Below, one piece after another: positions 14,495 to 21,512 of a stretch of DNA of 26,195 nt. Origin of the DNA: a virus. The position numbers and the translations under genes were made by a program. Where the stretch lies: positions 1-26,195 of IMG/VR virus record IMGVR_UViG_3300032282_000614, one strand, 5' to 3'. Every line of letters begins with the position of its first letter. The first letter of the stretch is position 1. The notes below the pieces were generated by a model. It had not been told where the DNA came from. It made no database searches and worked only from the letters and a program-made list of their open reading frames with translations.

Positions 14495-14959
14495 CTATCG
14501 GTGAACAAGGCCAATAGAGACGAGGATGAGGCAAACGACAACGAGAATGAGCGCAAGAAGCGCCGCGCCCCACGTCATGACGGTGTGCATCGTCTCTTCC
14601 CACTCTTTCTGCGCCTCAAGAGCAGCGGCTCTCTGATCTTTTTTTATTTGGGTTGTATGTGAGACCACTTGATCCCATGCGGCTAGGCCAAATTCTGAGA
14701 TAAAGTGGTTTTTTAGCTCTTCCATCATGGCGTCGGCTTCCGCCTTGGCGGCGTATGCCTCCATGGCGACCTGCTGAGCTGATTTCCCAGCGATTATGCT
14801 GCCCTTGGGGTCTGCGGCATGACGGGTGATCGCGGCCACGCTCTCAAAGAGCGAGCCGAGGTCCTTCGCCATCGACTGAAGTTCCTTCCCGACAGCGATG
14901 CCTGACTTCAGGGCCTCAAAGCTCAGCTTGGCCGCCGCTAGAAGACTGATGGGATCCAT
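14495..14959 (-). CDS. Single-pass membrane protein near the lysis genes (154 aa)
   Basis: This 154-residue protein starts MDPISLLAAAKLSFEALKSG, continues as a helical, charged, coiled-coil-like region (about 20-125), and ends with one strong hydrophobic span WGAALLALILVVVCLILVSI (about 130-149) and a short VHR tail. Similar small proteins with the MDPISLLAAA opening occur, as I recall, in marine podoviruses without a known function. The C-terminal anchor with an N-terminal cytoplasmic or periplasmic coiled coil could suit a holin regulator or part of the lysis machinery. It lies between another single-span protein and the holin, with the stop and start codons adjacent. There is no lipobox, so it is not an outer-membrane spanin subunit. 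Function is unknown. Confidence 0.65.
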   Translation of the reverse strand: MDPISLLAAAKLSFEALKSGIAVGKELQSMAKDLGSLFESVAAITRHAADPKGSIIAGKSAQQVAMEAYAAKAEADAMMEELKNHFISEFGLAAWDQVVSHTTQIKKDQRAAALEAQKEWEETMHTVMTWGAALLALILVVVCLILVSIGLVHR

Positions 14960-15433
14960 CTATTTCCCCTTCTCAAGAAGGGTGATGCGCTTGTCGAGTT
15001 CAGAAACCATCTTCATCGTTTCGAAACGGATTGCGGCTCTGGCTTGGGCAGCATCCGCAGCCATATCAAGACGGCTTTTATCAACAGCCGCCATTGAGCG
15101 TTCGCGGTCGAGCGTCATGGCGGCGCGGCCAAGCGCGGCCTCCTTCTCAACCTTTGAGATCTGCTCGCTCAAATTCTCGCGGATCTGCGCCATGTCGATG
15201 GTTGTGCCCTGCGGCGGGATAGCCTTGTTGTCAGCGTTCACGACCACGGCGATCTTGGACTTTAGTTGAATGATCTCGTTGTTGGCGCTGGACAGCGAAC
15301 TCATGAGGTAAACGACGCAAGAGAATAGGATCGGAATGCCGGAGAAGGTGATCTTCTCGACCAGTGCGCTCTTGCTGGCCGTCGCAGCCATCTCAAGTGC
15401 AATCTTCTCCTGTTTTTCTTCGGTGGTGCTCAT
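14960..15433 (-). CDS. Membrane protein with coiled coil (157 aa)
   Basis: This 157-residue protein has a charged N-terminus, one hydrophobic span near residues 28-47 (ITFSGIPILFSCVVYLMSSL), and then a long charged helical region with heptad-like spacing to the end (for example ENLSEQISKVEKEAALGRAA and SELDKRITLLEKGK). This layout, one membrane anchor plus a long coiled coil, fits an inner-membrane spanin-like or holin-associated protein, but I do not recognise a family and there is no partner lipoprotein visible next to it. It overlaps the upstream gene by 4 bases (ATGA), and its TAG stop is directly followed by the next ATG. The coiled coil would lie in the periplasm or cytoplasm depending on orientation, which the sequence alone does not settle. 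Confidence 0.65.
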   Translation of the reverse strand: MSTTEEKQEKIALEMAATASKSALVEKITFSGIPILFSCVVYLMSSLSSANNEIIQLKSKIAVVVNADNKAIPPQGTTIDMAQIRENLSEQISKVEKEAALGRAAMTLDRERSMAAVDKSRLDMAADAAQARAAIRFETMKMVSELDKRITLLEKGK

Positions 15434-15663
15434 TTGTCAGCCTTCCCATCGAGCTTGTCATAGATGCGCTGGAACATCGTCTCGATGTGATCCATTCGCT
15501 TGTCCATGTCGAACTTGCTGACATAGGTCTTGGGAAGCTCTACCTCCAATTCATGAAGATCTTTATTCAGTTCTTTAACAGCGCCCCAAATTTCACGCGC
15601 AAACCAGCCGCCAACCGCAATGGCCGAGCCGCCGATGAAGTTCATGATGGTCTGCGTATCCAT
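15430..15663 (-). CDS. Small membrane protein (77 aa), holin-like context
   Basis: This 77-residue protein has a single N-terminal hydrophobic helix (MNFIGGSAIAVGGWFAREIW, about 7-26) with a Gly/Ala face, followed by a charged helical region to residue 77 (KELNKDLHELEVELPKTYVS, then FDMDKRMDHIETMF). Size and layout fit small phage membrane proteins found beside holins, some of which act as pinholins or antiholins. No family can be named from sequence. The start overlaps the glycosyltransferase stop by one base (TAATG), and its own stop overlaps the next start (ATGA). It begins a run of four consecutive membrane-protein genes that ends with the endolysin gene. Confidence 0.65.
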   Translation of the reverse strand: MDTQTIMNFIGGSAIAVGGWFAREIWGAVKELNKDLHELEVELPKTYVSKFDMDKRMDHIETMFQRIYDKLDGKADK

Positions 15664-16730
15664 TATGCGGCCTCTTCAAGTTCACCCCGCACATACTTGA
15701 GGTTCCCTTGAAGACGCTCGTCATCTGGCGACTTCTCGACCGCAAGCTGTGCCTGTTCAATCGAAATATCGCGCAGGCCCAAATGCCACGCGGCAATGCT
15801 CGCCAGATCATGCGGCCAGTGGCCCCAGACTTCCGGGTCGCAGGTGTAGACAAGGGCCCTGTCCTTGATCTTCAGGGCCCGCATGGAGGCAGCGAAGCAC
15901 TCCTCCCAGCGTTGCTGGTAGTACATCAGGCGGGCAAGCTCGCACCACGGCTCACGGGTGTCTGGAGCCTCGCCACAAGCCTGCAAAAACCACTTCTCGG
16001 CGCTGCGCCAGTCGCCGATCTCGGTGTAGCACCTACCCATTAGGCGCATGGCGTAGCACCGCTCGTTCTGGGCGCTCATGGCGTTCATGCCAAGATACTT
16101 GGTCAGCGCAACTATGGCCTCGTCCCAGCGACCATAGAAGGTCAGTTCACGGGAATAGTAGAAGTAATGGCTGGGGTCTCGGTCGTCCTCCTTCACCGCC
16201 ACTTCCAAGAGGGGCATGTACTGCCCACGGCTCTTGGTGGGATCCGGGTGATGGACGACGAGGGTCTTGTCGCTCCACGCGAGCACTTCGGGGACGCGCG
16301 GGTCGATGCGCAGGTCCTCGTGGCAAGGGTGGTGCCAGTGATAGCCATGACGGCTGTGAATCTTGCGGTAGGGGAACTTGATGCCGTGGCCCCAGTCAAA
16401 GAGATACCACAGGTTGGTGGTGTCCTCTTTCCAGACCCTTTCGATCTCTTCGCGCCAGCCGGGCTCTAGAAGCTCGTCAAGATCCAGACTAATGCAAACG
16501 TCCACGTCACGAGGCACAAGGGACAGAGCAGCGTTACGAGCATGATCAAAGCGCCAAGGAGAGATACATATATCGTAAACTGTAGCGCCAAATCGACGAG
16601 CTTGTCCCACCGTGTCATCGGTTGATCCTGTATCCGCGATCAGGATGATGTCTGCGTCTGCCGCCGACGCGCAGAAACGCTCAACGAATTGAGCCTCGTT
16701 CTTCGCGATGGCGTAGACGCAGATCTTCAT
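15663..16730 (-). CDS. GT2-type glycosyltransferase with C-terminal TPR-like repeats
   Basis: This 355-residue protein is a family-2-like GT-A glycosyltransferase. The N-terminus MKICVYAIAKNEAQFVERF is the usual first strand and helix. DTGSTDDT (about 33-40) is the nucleotide-binding loop, and SLDLDELLEP (81-90) holds the metal-binding D-x-D (Asp83, Asp85). An HHPCHEDLR motif comes later. From about residue 195 the sequence becomes helical hairpins resembling TPR units (RWDEAIVALTKYLGMNA, DWRSAEKWFLQACGEAP and further copies), which often bind a protein acceptor. This pairing of a GT with TPR helices invites the idea that a phage protein, not only a host sugar, is modified. The start overlaps the stop of a 49-residue gene by one base (TAATG). 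Confidence 0.85.
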   Translation of the reverse strand: MKICVYAIAKNEAQFVERFCASAADADIILIADTGSTDDTVGQARRFGATVYDICISPWRFDHARNAALSLVPRDVDVCISLDLDELLEPGWREEIERVWKEDTTNLWYLFDWGHGIKFPYRKIHSRHGYHWHHPCHEDLRIDPRVPEVLAWSDKTLVVHHPDPTKSRGQYMPLLEVAVKEDDRDPSHYFYYSRELTFYGRWDEAIVALTKYLGMNAMSAQNERCYAMRLMGRCYTEIGDWRSAEKWFLQACGEAPDTREPWCELARLMYYQQRWEECFAASMRALKIKDRALVYTCDPEVWGHWPHDLASIAAWHLGLRDISIEQAQLAVEKSPDDERLQGNLKYVRGELEEAA

Positions 16731-16879
16731 TACTCAGCCTGCTCTGGCTGCGGAAGCTGAGGCTCAGCCTGCGCCTTGATGTTGTTCACGAGATTGACCA
16801 CCTCGCCGAACGGGCGCTGGGCCAGAGTCGCCAAGATGTAGTTGATCTCATCGACTGTCAGATTGATTGTCAGGTTCAT
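16730..16879 (-). CDS. Small conserved-looking phage protein (49 aa)
   Basis: A short open frame of 49 codons encodes MNLTINLTVDEINYILATLA followed by QRPFGEVVNLVNNIKAQAEP and a Gln/Pro/Glu tail. It has the look of a beta strand followed by two helices. Small phage proteins with the same plan (a short strand, then VDEINxILxxLxxxPFxEVxxLxxxIxxQ) are familiar to me from many podoviruses, with no known function. GGGG lies about 6 bases before the ATG. Its TAA stop overlaps the glycosyltransferase ATG by one base, indicating translational coupling. The gene fills the only gap between the two glycosyltransferase genes, which raises confidence that it is real. It might help assemble or regulate them, but nothing in the sequence proves that. 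Confidence 0.75.
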   Translation of the reverse strand: MNLTINLTVDEINYILATLAQRPFGEVVNLVNNIKAQAEPQLPQPEQAE

Positions 16880-16895
16880 GCCATCCCCACTTTGG

Positions 16896-17567
16896 TTATG
16901 CCACTAGGGCAATTCCGTTCTGTAAACGCTTGGAATACTCTTGGAAAGAGCCGACGAACTTCTTTGTGCCGATATGTGTGCAAGTCATCCTTGGATCAAG
17001 CCAAAGGTCGAAACCAGCTTGGGCGAGCTTTCTGAAGAGGACTGTGTCCTCACTATAAAGTTCCCCGTCGATGATCTCGACATTGCAAACCATTCGGCAT
17101 ACAGCGCCTTCGTTCTTGTACTCCGGGCTTGCGTCCCAGACAGCTCTAAGGGCCTTGGATGAGATCTTTACGAATCCCGTGCCCAGACCCTCGACCTTGA
17201 TGAGACCAGCCCTAGAGGCGGTGTTCCTCGTCTTGACGGCGTAGAGTTCTGCGCCGTCCGTCTTTTTGCGGTAGGTGCCACCGACGACATCCTCATCCCG
17301 GTCCAGAAGATCGAAGATCCACTGGGGATCGAACTCGATGTCTGCGTCGATGAAGATGATGTCGTCATACCCGCCATTGACCGCCAAGGCGATCAGGTCG
17401 TTCCTCGCCCGCTGTATCAGCGCGTCATAGGACATATAGACGGGATGGAGGAAGACGTTGTGTTCGGCGCTCATGCGAACAGCGTTGACGAGGCTGTTCG
17501 CATACCAAACATCCACCTTCCCGTCATATGACGGCGTGGCGATCAGGACCTTGCGGGGCTCAACCAA
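16896..17567 (-). CDS. GT-A fold glycosyltransferase
   Basis: This 223-residue protein has RKVLIATPSYDGKVDVWYAN at the N-terminus, an R-A-R-N-D-L-I-A-L helix (53-61), and FIDADIEFDPQWI (about 72-84) with DAD (74-76) as the metal-binding motif, followed by VVGGTYRKK. These are features of phage and bacterial GT-A glycosyltransferases of the family-2/Anp1-like kind. It is small and lacks transmembrane segments. The preferred start is a TTG at 17567, preceded by GGGAAGG, overlapping the end of the 82-residue gene by 8 bases. A second TTG at 17600 would add 11 residues and overlap more. It lies between the large repeat fibre gene (two genes upstream) and the second GT. The acceptor could be a virion protein or host glycan. 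Confidence 0.8.
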   Translation of the reverse strand: MVEPRKVLIATPSYDGKVDVWYANSLVNAVRMSAEHNVFLHPVYMSYDALIQRARNDLIALAVNGGYDDIIFIDADIEFDPQWIFDLLDRDEDVVGGTYRKKTDGAELYAVKTRNTASRAGLIKVEGLGTGFVKISSKALRAVWDASPEYKNEGAVCRMVCNVEIIDGELYSEDTVLFRKLAQAGFDLWLDPRMTCTHIGTKKFVGSFQEYSKRLQNGIALVA

Positions 17568-17808
17568 GGGCGGCCTTCCCGGCTGTGATGGCTGCCTCAA
17601 CGGCGCTCATATCCTCAGTGGTCCAGAAGTCCTTCGCCACCATGATCTCAAGGTGAGACACATTGCGATCAAGCGAAGCCTTGAAGTCGTCAGCCGACAT
17701 GAACTCGGGCTTATTGCCAGCGAGGTAGTCGTTGATGACGGCAACGCTGTCAAAGAGGGCGCTGTAGTGGCGGGCGATCTCTTCAGCGGTAGGCTTTAGC
17801 GGGTCCAT
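17560..17808 (-). CDS. Conserved-looking small phage protein (82 aa)
   Basis: This 82-residue acidic helical protein begins MDPLKPTAEEIARHYSALFD and continues VAVINDYLAGNKPEFMSAD, ending in a helix EAAITAGKAALG. I do not know its function. It begins one base after the stop of the large fibre gene; AGGAG, shared with the end of that gene, lies before the ATG at 17808. An in-frame ATG at 17823 is possible but would overlap the fibre stop. Small genes placed directly after a fibre gene often encode a fibre assembly chaperone or a tip protein. Here that would be a guess, and the protein shows no coiled coil long enough to make it likely. Confidence 0.65.
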   Translation of the reverse strand: MDPLKPTAEEIARHYSALFDSVAVINDYLAGNKPEFMSADDFKASLDRNVSHLEIMVAKDFWTTEDMSAVEAAITAGKAALG

Positions 17809-17809
17809 T

Positions 17810-20800
17810 TTACACTCCTGCAATCTGCGCTTTCAGCGCGTCAAGTTCAGCCTTGAGTTCTTGGATAGCCTTGACCAAGACTGGTATCATTTTGGTCTCG
17901 GTGATCTTCAGATGCTCATCTTCCAAGTCGTCAGCGATCAGCAAGTTCTTGTCAATCGCGCCAAAGGACTTTTCAAGGGCGATAACATCTTGCGCCAAGA
18001 AACCGAGGGTCTGGCGCGTGTCCTTCTTGCTGCCATCCGAAACGCCATCCTCATATCTGGCGCGGTCGTCCCACTTGTAGCTGATGGGGCGCAGTGCCTT
18101 GATGAAGTCTAGACCGTATGGGGCATCGACAACATCCGTCTTGTCACGGGCGTCAGAAGTGACCGTCCAAGCAATCTTGATGTAGGCGTTCGTGTGGCTG
18201 GTGTTACCAAACGTAATCCAGTTGCTGTTAGTTCCGATGGTTCCAATACCGCCTGTGGCATTGCCAGAGCTGTTCCCGATAGCGATATTGTTTGAACCAG
18301 TCGTCGCGCTGTCAGCGGCTTGAAGGCCAATATAGACATTGCCCCCTGACCCGGTGTTACTATAACCGGCATTGTAGCCAATGTTGACGTTGCTGCCACC
18401 GGTTAAATTGGAATACCCAGCTTGAAAACCGAGGTTAACATTGTTGTTACCCGTGGTGTTCAATAAACCTGCGGCATATCCAATAGAGGTATTTTGAACA
18501 CCTGTTGTTGTATTTTGAAGAGCAGCGACACCAACGGCAACATTATTGTAGCCTGTCGAGTTTGCATAAAGAGCATAGTATCCGATAGCCACATTGTCTC
18601 CACCAGTGGTATTAAGCTGCATGGCTTGAGCGCCCATGGCAGTGTTAGAACTTCCAGTGGTATTTGCAGCTAAAGCCCCATTACCTATACCCGTATTGTT
18701 AGTCCCGGTGGTATTGGCCCCAAGTGCGCTCTTGCCGACAGCGACGTTTTGAACGCCAGTTGTATTGGCCTGTAGGGCGCTAACGCCAACAGCAACATTA
18801 TCATAGCCAGTAGTATTGTAATAAAGGGCACTAAGCCCAACCCCAACATTGAATGCAGCAGTTGTATTGTTTAAGAGGCACTGATTACCAATCGCCGTGT
18901 TTCCAGCACCACTACTGTTAGCATTAAGAGCCTGATACCCAACGGCAGTATTGCTATAGCCGGTGGTGTTGCTGTACAGAGCTAAATACCCAAGAGCGGA
19001 GTTTTGATAACCCGTGGTGTTAAACTGCAAGGCCGAAGCGCCAACAGCAAGATTGCTTGCGCCTGTGGTGTTAGCGTTAAGGGCATTAACGCCAAGAGCA
19101 GTGTTCCCATTCGCAGTCGTACTAGACGACAAAGACCCATAGCCAAAAGCAGCGTTGTTGGACCCAGTTGTATTAGCACCAAGGGCATATGTGCCAGAAG
19201 CGGTGTTGTTAACGCCGGTGGTGTTTTGATACAGGGCTTGAAAGCCAACAGCGACATTGCCATAGCCAGTGGTGTTGCTATAAAGCGTATTTACACCAAC
19301 AGCGGTGTTGTTATAGCCCGTTGTATTCTGCGTAAGAGATAGAGAGCCCACAGAAGTGTTAGAAGCACCTGTCGTTGTGAACTGCTGAGAAACATATCCG
19401 ATGGCAGTGTTATTGTCAGTCCTTGAAAGCTGAAGTGCAGCCACACCAACCGCGGTGTTTTGAACGCCCGTGACATTTGAATTGAGGGAGTTCAGACCGA
19501 CCGCGATATTATCTCTACCAGTTGTGTTGTTGTAGAGAGAGGACGGACCAATCGCGATAAGATTGCCACCCGTTGTGTTTGAGCGGGCTGCTTCAGCGCC
19601 AATAGCGATATTGCTTGAGGCATTGTTTGTGTACAATGCGCCATTGCCAAGGGCAATATTACCAGAGCCAGTGGTGTTGGTTGTCAGCGCGCTAGAGCCA
19701 ACAGCAGTGTTGTTGTATCCGGTTGTGTTGCCTGCCAGCGCGCTAGGGCCAATAGCAATATTGCTGTACCCAATCGTGTTGTTGTACATGGCAAAATTGC
19801 CAATGGCGATATTGGGCGAGCCCGTAGTATTGAGGCGCAAAGCAACACGGCCAATGGCTATATTGTCGCTTGCCAAGTTCTGTTCCATAGCGGCAGAACC
19901 GATTGCGGTGTTATAATTGCCACTAATATTTAAAGTCAGAGCAGAAGGGCCAATCGCCACGTTCTCTACACCAGTAGTGATTGATGGCGCAGCATTATAC
20001 CCAACGCCAACATTGCTGTTGCCAGTAGTGATAGCCCCTAGCGCACTCTGCCCCATTGCAGTGTTATAACCGCCGGTTGTGGCAAAATAGAGGGAGGCAT
20101 AGCCAAATGCGGAATTAGATTGAGCAGTGGTATTGCTATAGAGCGACCCCTCGCCAAAGGCGCAATTATAATTCGCAGTCGTATTGGACCGGAGGGCGTT
20201 CAAGCCGAAGGCATTGTTATAACTGCCAGTGGTGTTGGAGTTCAGCGCATTCGCGCCGAAGGCGTTGTTGTTATTGCCGGTAGTATTGGCGAAAAGCGTA
20301 CCAGCGCCGACTGCAACGAGTGTCGCGCCAGTGGTGTTTTTGTTGAGCGAGTTAACGCCAACGGCGACGTTGTTCGCGCCAGTAGTGTTGGAGATCATCG
20401 CGCTCAAGCCAACGGCCACATTGTAGCTGCCAGTGGTATTTGTGGTCAGCGCCTGCAATCCAAGCGCAGTGTTGCCCGTGCCAGTAGTATTGGCAACGAG
20501 GGCCTGCCAACCGAACGCCGAATTGCTGGAGCCAGTCGTATTGGCGGCCAACGCAGACTGTCCCAATGCTGAATTTAGGGTGCCGGTAGAATTTGACGAT
20601 AACGCGGCGCTGCCCACAGCAGTGTTTTGATACCCAGTGGTGTTGGCATAAAGCGCATTTAGGCCAATGCCAGTGTTGCCGTAGCCAGTGGTATTGTTGG
20701 CGAGCGCAATGCGTCCAAATGCGGTATTTTCATACCCCGTAGTGTTTGACCCAAGGGCATTAAATCCGACAGCCGTATTAGTGTATCCGGTAGTATTTGA

Positions 20801-21160
20801 ATAAAGTGCCGTATAGCCGACAGCGACATTTTGATACCCAGTCGTGTTCGCATTGAGAGCCTGATACCCAACTGCCGTATTCGTCGCCACAGACCCCGCG
20901 CCAAGGCCGACGCGCAGGGTGTTCATGGACGAGTCGCCACTTACGACGGAGAACTTGTAGCCAGAGACGATGGATGAGATGCCGACATTCTGCGAAGCGT
21001 CAACGAGGACTGCCGCCACACCCGCTGTAGCGATTCCAAGTTGATTTGTCCCAGCAAGGTAAATGCCGGTGGTGTTGCCGCCCAAGAACGAATGGCTGGG
21101 CGTCCCAGCAGTCCCCTTCGGAGCAAGGATCTGCTTGCTGTTTTGAGCGGCGGTGGTCAT
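17810..21160 (-). CDS. Giant tail fibre: YadA-like beta-roll repeats plus S74 chaperone domain
   Basis: This 1116-residue protein has three parts. The N-terminus (1-90; HSFLGGNTTGIYLAGTN and LGIATAGVAAV) is a common entry of phage tail fibres. From about 104 to 967, about 51 copies of a 17-residue unit follow (pattern N-T-T-G-x-x-N-x-A-x-G-x-x-A-L-x-x), with three units one residue short. The N-x-A-(V/I/L)-G core is that of the left-handed parallel beta-roll heads of YadA-type trimeric adhesins. The C-terminus (about 999-1116) is an S74 intramolecular chaperone: TSDARDKTDV with candidate catalytic Ser1002, LRPISYKWDD, GFLAQDV and a final coiled coil. In this family the chaperone trimerises the fibre and cuts itself off before the Ser. 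It probably recognises the host surface. The repeat DNA is nearly without matching codons, so the tandem copies are old. Confidence 0.9.
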   Translation of the reverse strand: MTTAAQNSKQILAPKGTAGTPSHSFLGGNTTGIYLAGTNQLGIATAGVAAVLVDASQNVGISSIVSGYKFSVVSGDSSMNTLRVGLGAGSVATNTAVGYQALNANTTGYQNVAVGYTALYSNTTGYTNTAVGFNALGSNTTGYENTAFGRIALANNTTGYGNTGIGLNALYANTTGYQNTAVGSAALSSNSTGTLNSALGQSALAANTTGSSNSAFGWQALVANTTGTGNTALGLQALTTNTTGSYNVAVGLSAMISNTTGANNVAVGVNSLNKNTTGATLVAVGAGTLFANTTGNNNNAFGANALNSNTTGSYNNAFGLNALRSNTTANYNCAFGEGSLYSNTTAQSNSAFGYASLYFATTGGYNTAMGQSALGAITTGNSNVGVGYNAAPSITTGVENVAIGPSALTLNISGNYNTAIGSAAMEQNLASDNIAIGRVALRLNTTGSPNIAIGNFAMYNNTIGYSNIAIGPSALAGNTTGYNNTAVGSSALTTNTTGSGNIALGNGALYTNNASSNIAIGAEAARSNTTGGNLIAIGPSSLYNNTTGRDNIAVGLNSLNSNVTGVQNTAVGVAALQLSRTDNNTAIGYVSQQFTTTGASNTSVGSLSLTQNTTGYNNTAVGVNTLYSNTTGYGNVAVGFQALYQNTTGVNNTASGTYALGANTTGSNNAAFGYGSLSSSTTANGNTALGVNALNANTTGASNLAVGASALQFNTTGYQNSALGYLALYSNTTGYSNTAVGYQALNANSSGAGNTAIGNQCLLNNTTAAFNVGVGLSALYYNTTGYDNVAVGVSALQANTTGVQNVAVGKSALGANTTGTNNTGIGNGALAANTTGSSNTAMGAQAMQLNTTGGDNVAIGYYALYANSTGYNNVAVGVAALQNTTTGVQNTSIGYAAGLLNTTGNNNVNLGFQAGYSNLTGGSNVNIGYNAGYSNTGSGGNVYIGLQAADSATTGSNNIAIGNSSGNATGGIGTIGTNSNWITFGNTSHTNAYIKIAWTVTSDARDKTDVVDAPYGLDFIKALRPISYKWDDRARYEDGVSDGSKKDTRQTLGFLAQDVIALEKSFGAIDKNLLIADDLEDEHLKITETKMIPVLVKAIQELKAELDALKAQIAGV
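18155..18157 (-). other. Predicted S74 self-cleavage site codon (Ser1002)
   Basis: The TCT codon (minus strand) for the Ser of V-T-S-D-A-R-D-K marks the expected cut site of the S74 chaperone. Cleavage just before it would free a C-terminal fragment of about 115 residues and leave a mature fibre of about 1001 residues. The Ser/Lys pair typical of this family is present (Ser1002; Lys follows five residues later in R-D-K). Actual cleavage is inferred from the family. Confidence 0.6.
18260..20851 (-). repeat. Coding tandem repeat, about 51 units of 51 bases
   Basis: Inside the giant fibre gene the DNA consists of about 51 tandem 51-base units (three are 48 bases) by hand alignment of the translation. 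The units share protein pattern but vary freely at third codon positions, so they diverged under protein-level selection and were not recently amplified. Each unit begins with the Asn codon of N-T-T-G or a variant. An additional partial unit precedes at about 20890. The plus strand of this stretch carries several open frames that are mere shadows. Confidence 0.85.
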
Positions 21161-21477
21161 TAGGTAAGCTCCAGCACAGAAGCGACAACGTCAACGGCAG
21201 CGGCGGCAGTCACCGATATGCTGTTGCCGGTCAGGAGAACGAGGCGGTTGTTGTTCGACAGCACCGACAAGTTGCTGGCGGAAGGAAGGGGCGCGCTATT
21301 GAGCACGTTGACCGTCGTTGCGCCCTTGACGACACTGACGGTCACAGTCGTGTCGGCTCCAGCGTCGTTCGCGATGATCAGTCCCACAATGACGCTAGTC
21401 GTCGCAGCGGGGGCGGTGTAGACGGTCGTGACGGTGGTGACGTTATTGGCCACCGCGTTGGTAAATGTCTGAGCCAT
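21160..21477 (-). CDS. Small beta-rich structural protein (105 aa)
   Basis: This 105-residue protein is rich in Thr, Val, Ala and Asn with short alternating beta strands (NNVTTVTTVYTAPAATTSVI, VTVSVVKGATTVNVL) and no cysteine or charge clusters. I have seen this type of small Thr/Val-rich protein between fibre genes of podoviruses. It looks like an immunoglobulin-like or decoration beta-sandwich, and function is unknown. Its TAA stop overlaps the giant fibre's ATG by one base (TAATG), which implies translational coupling, and AGGAGA precedes its ATG. It is preceded by a 35-base gap from the collagen-like fibre gene, one of the longest gaps in the leftward module. No promoter consensus is obvious there. 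Confidence 0.65.
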   Translation of the reverse strand: MAQTFTNAVANNVTTVTTVYTAPAATTSVIVGLIIANDAGADTTVTVSVVKGATTVNVLNSAPLPSASNLSVLSNNNRLVLLTGNSISVTAAAAVDVVASVLELT

Positions 21478-21512
21478 GGCGCTCTCCTATTCCTTCCATT
21501 CTACCCTATGCC

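Noticed and set aside
13963-14603. Longer holin reading from 14603
   Set aside because: The additional 40 residues are Arg/His-rich, overlap the preceding gene and lack a ribosome site, whereas the ATG at 14483 has AGGAG and fits the family.
18260-20851. Regular 51-base repetition resembling a CRISPR array or satellite
   Set aside because: The repeats are not identical at DNA level and have no constant repeat with unique spacers. They are one open coding frame with a 17-residue protein pattern.
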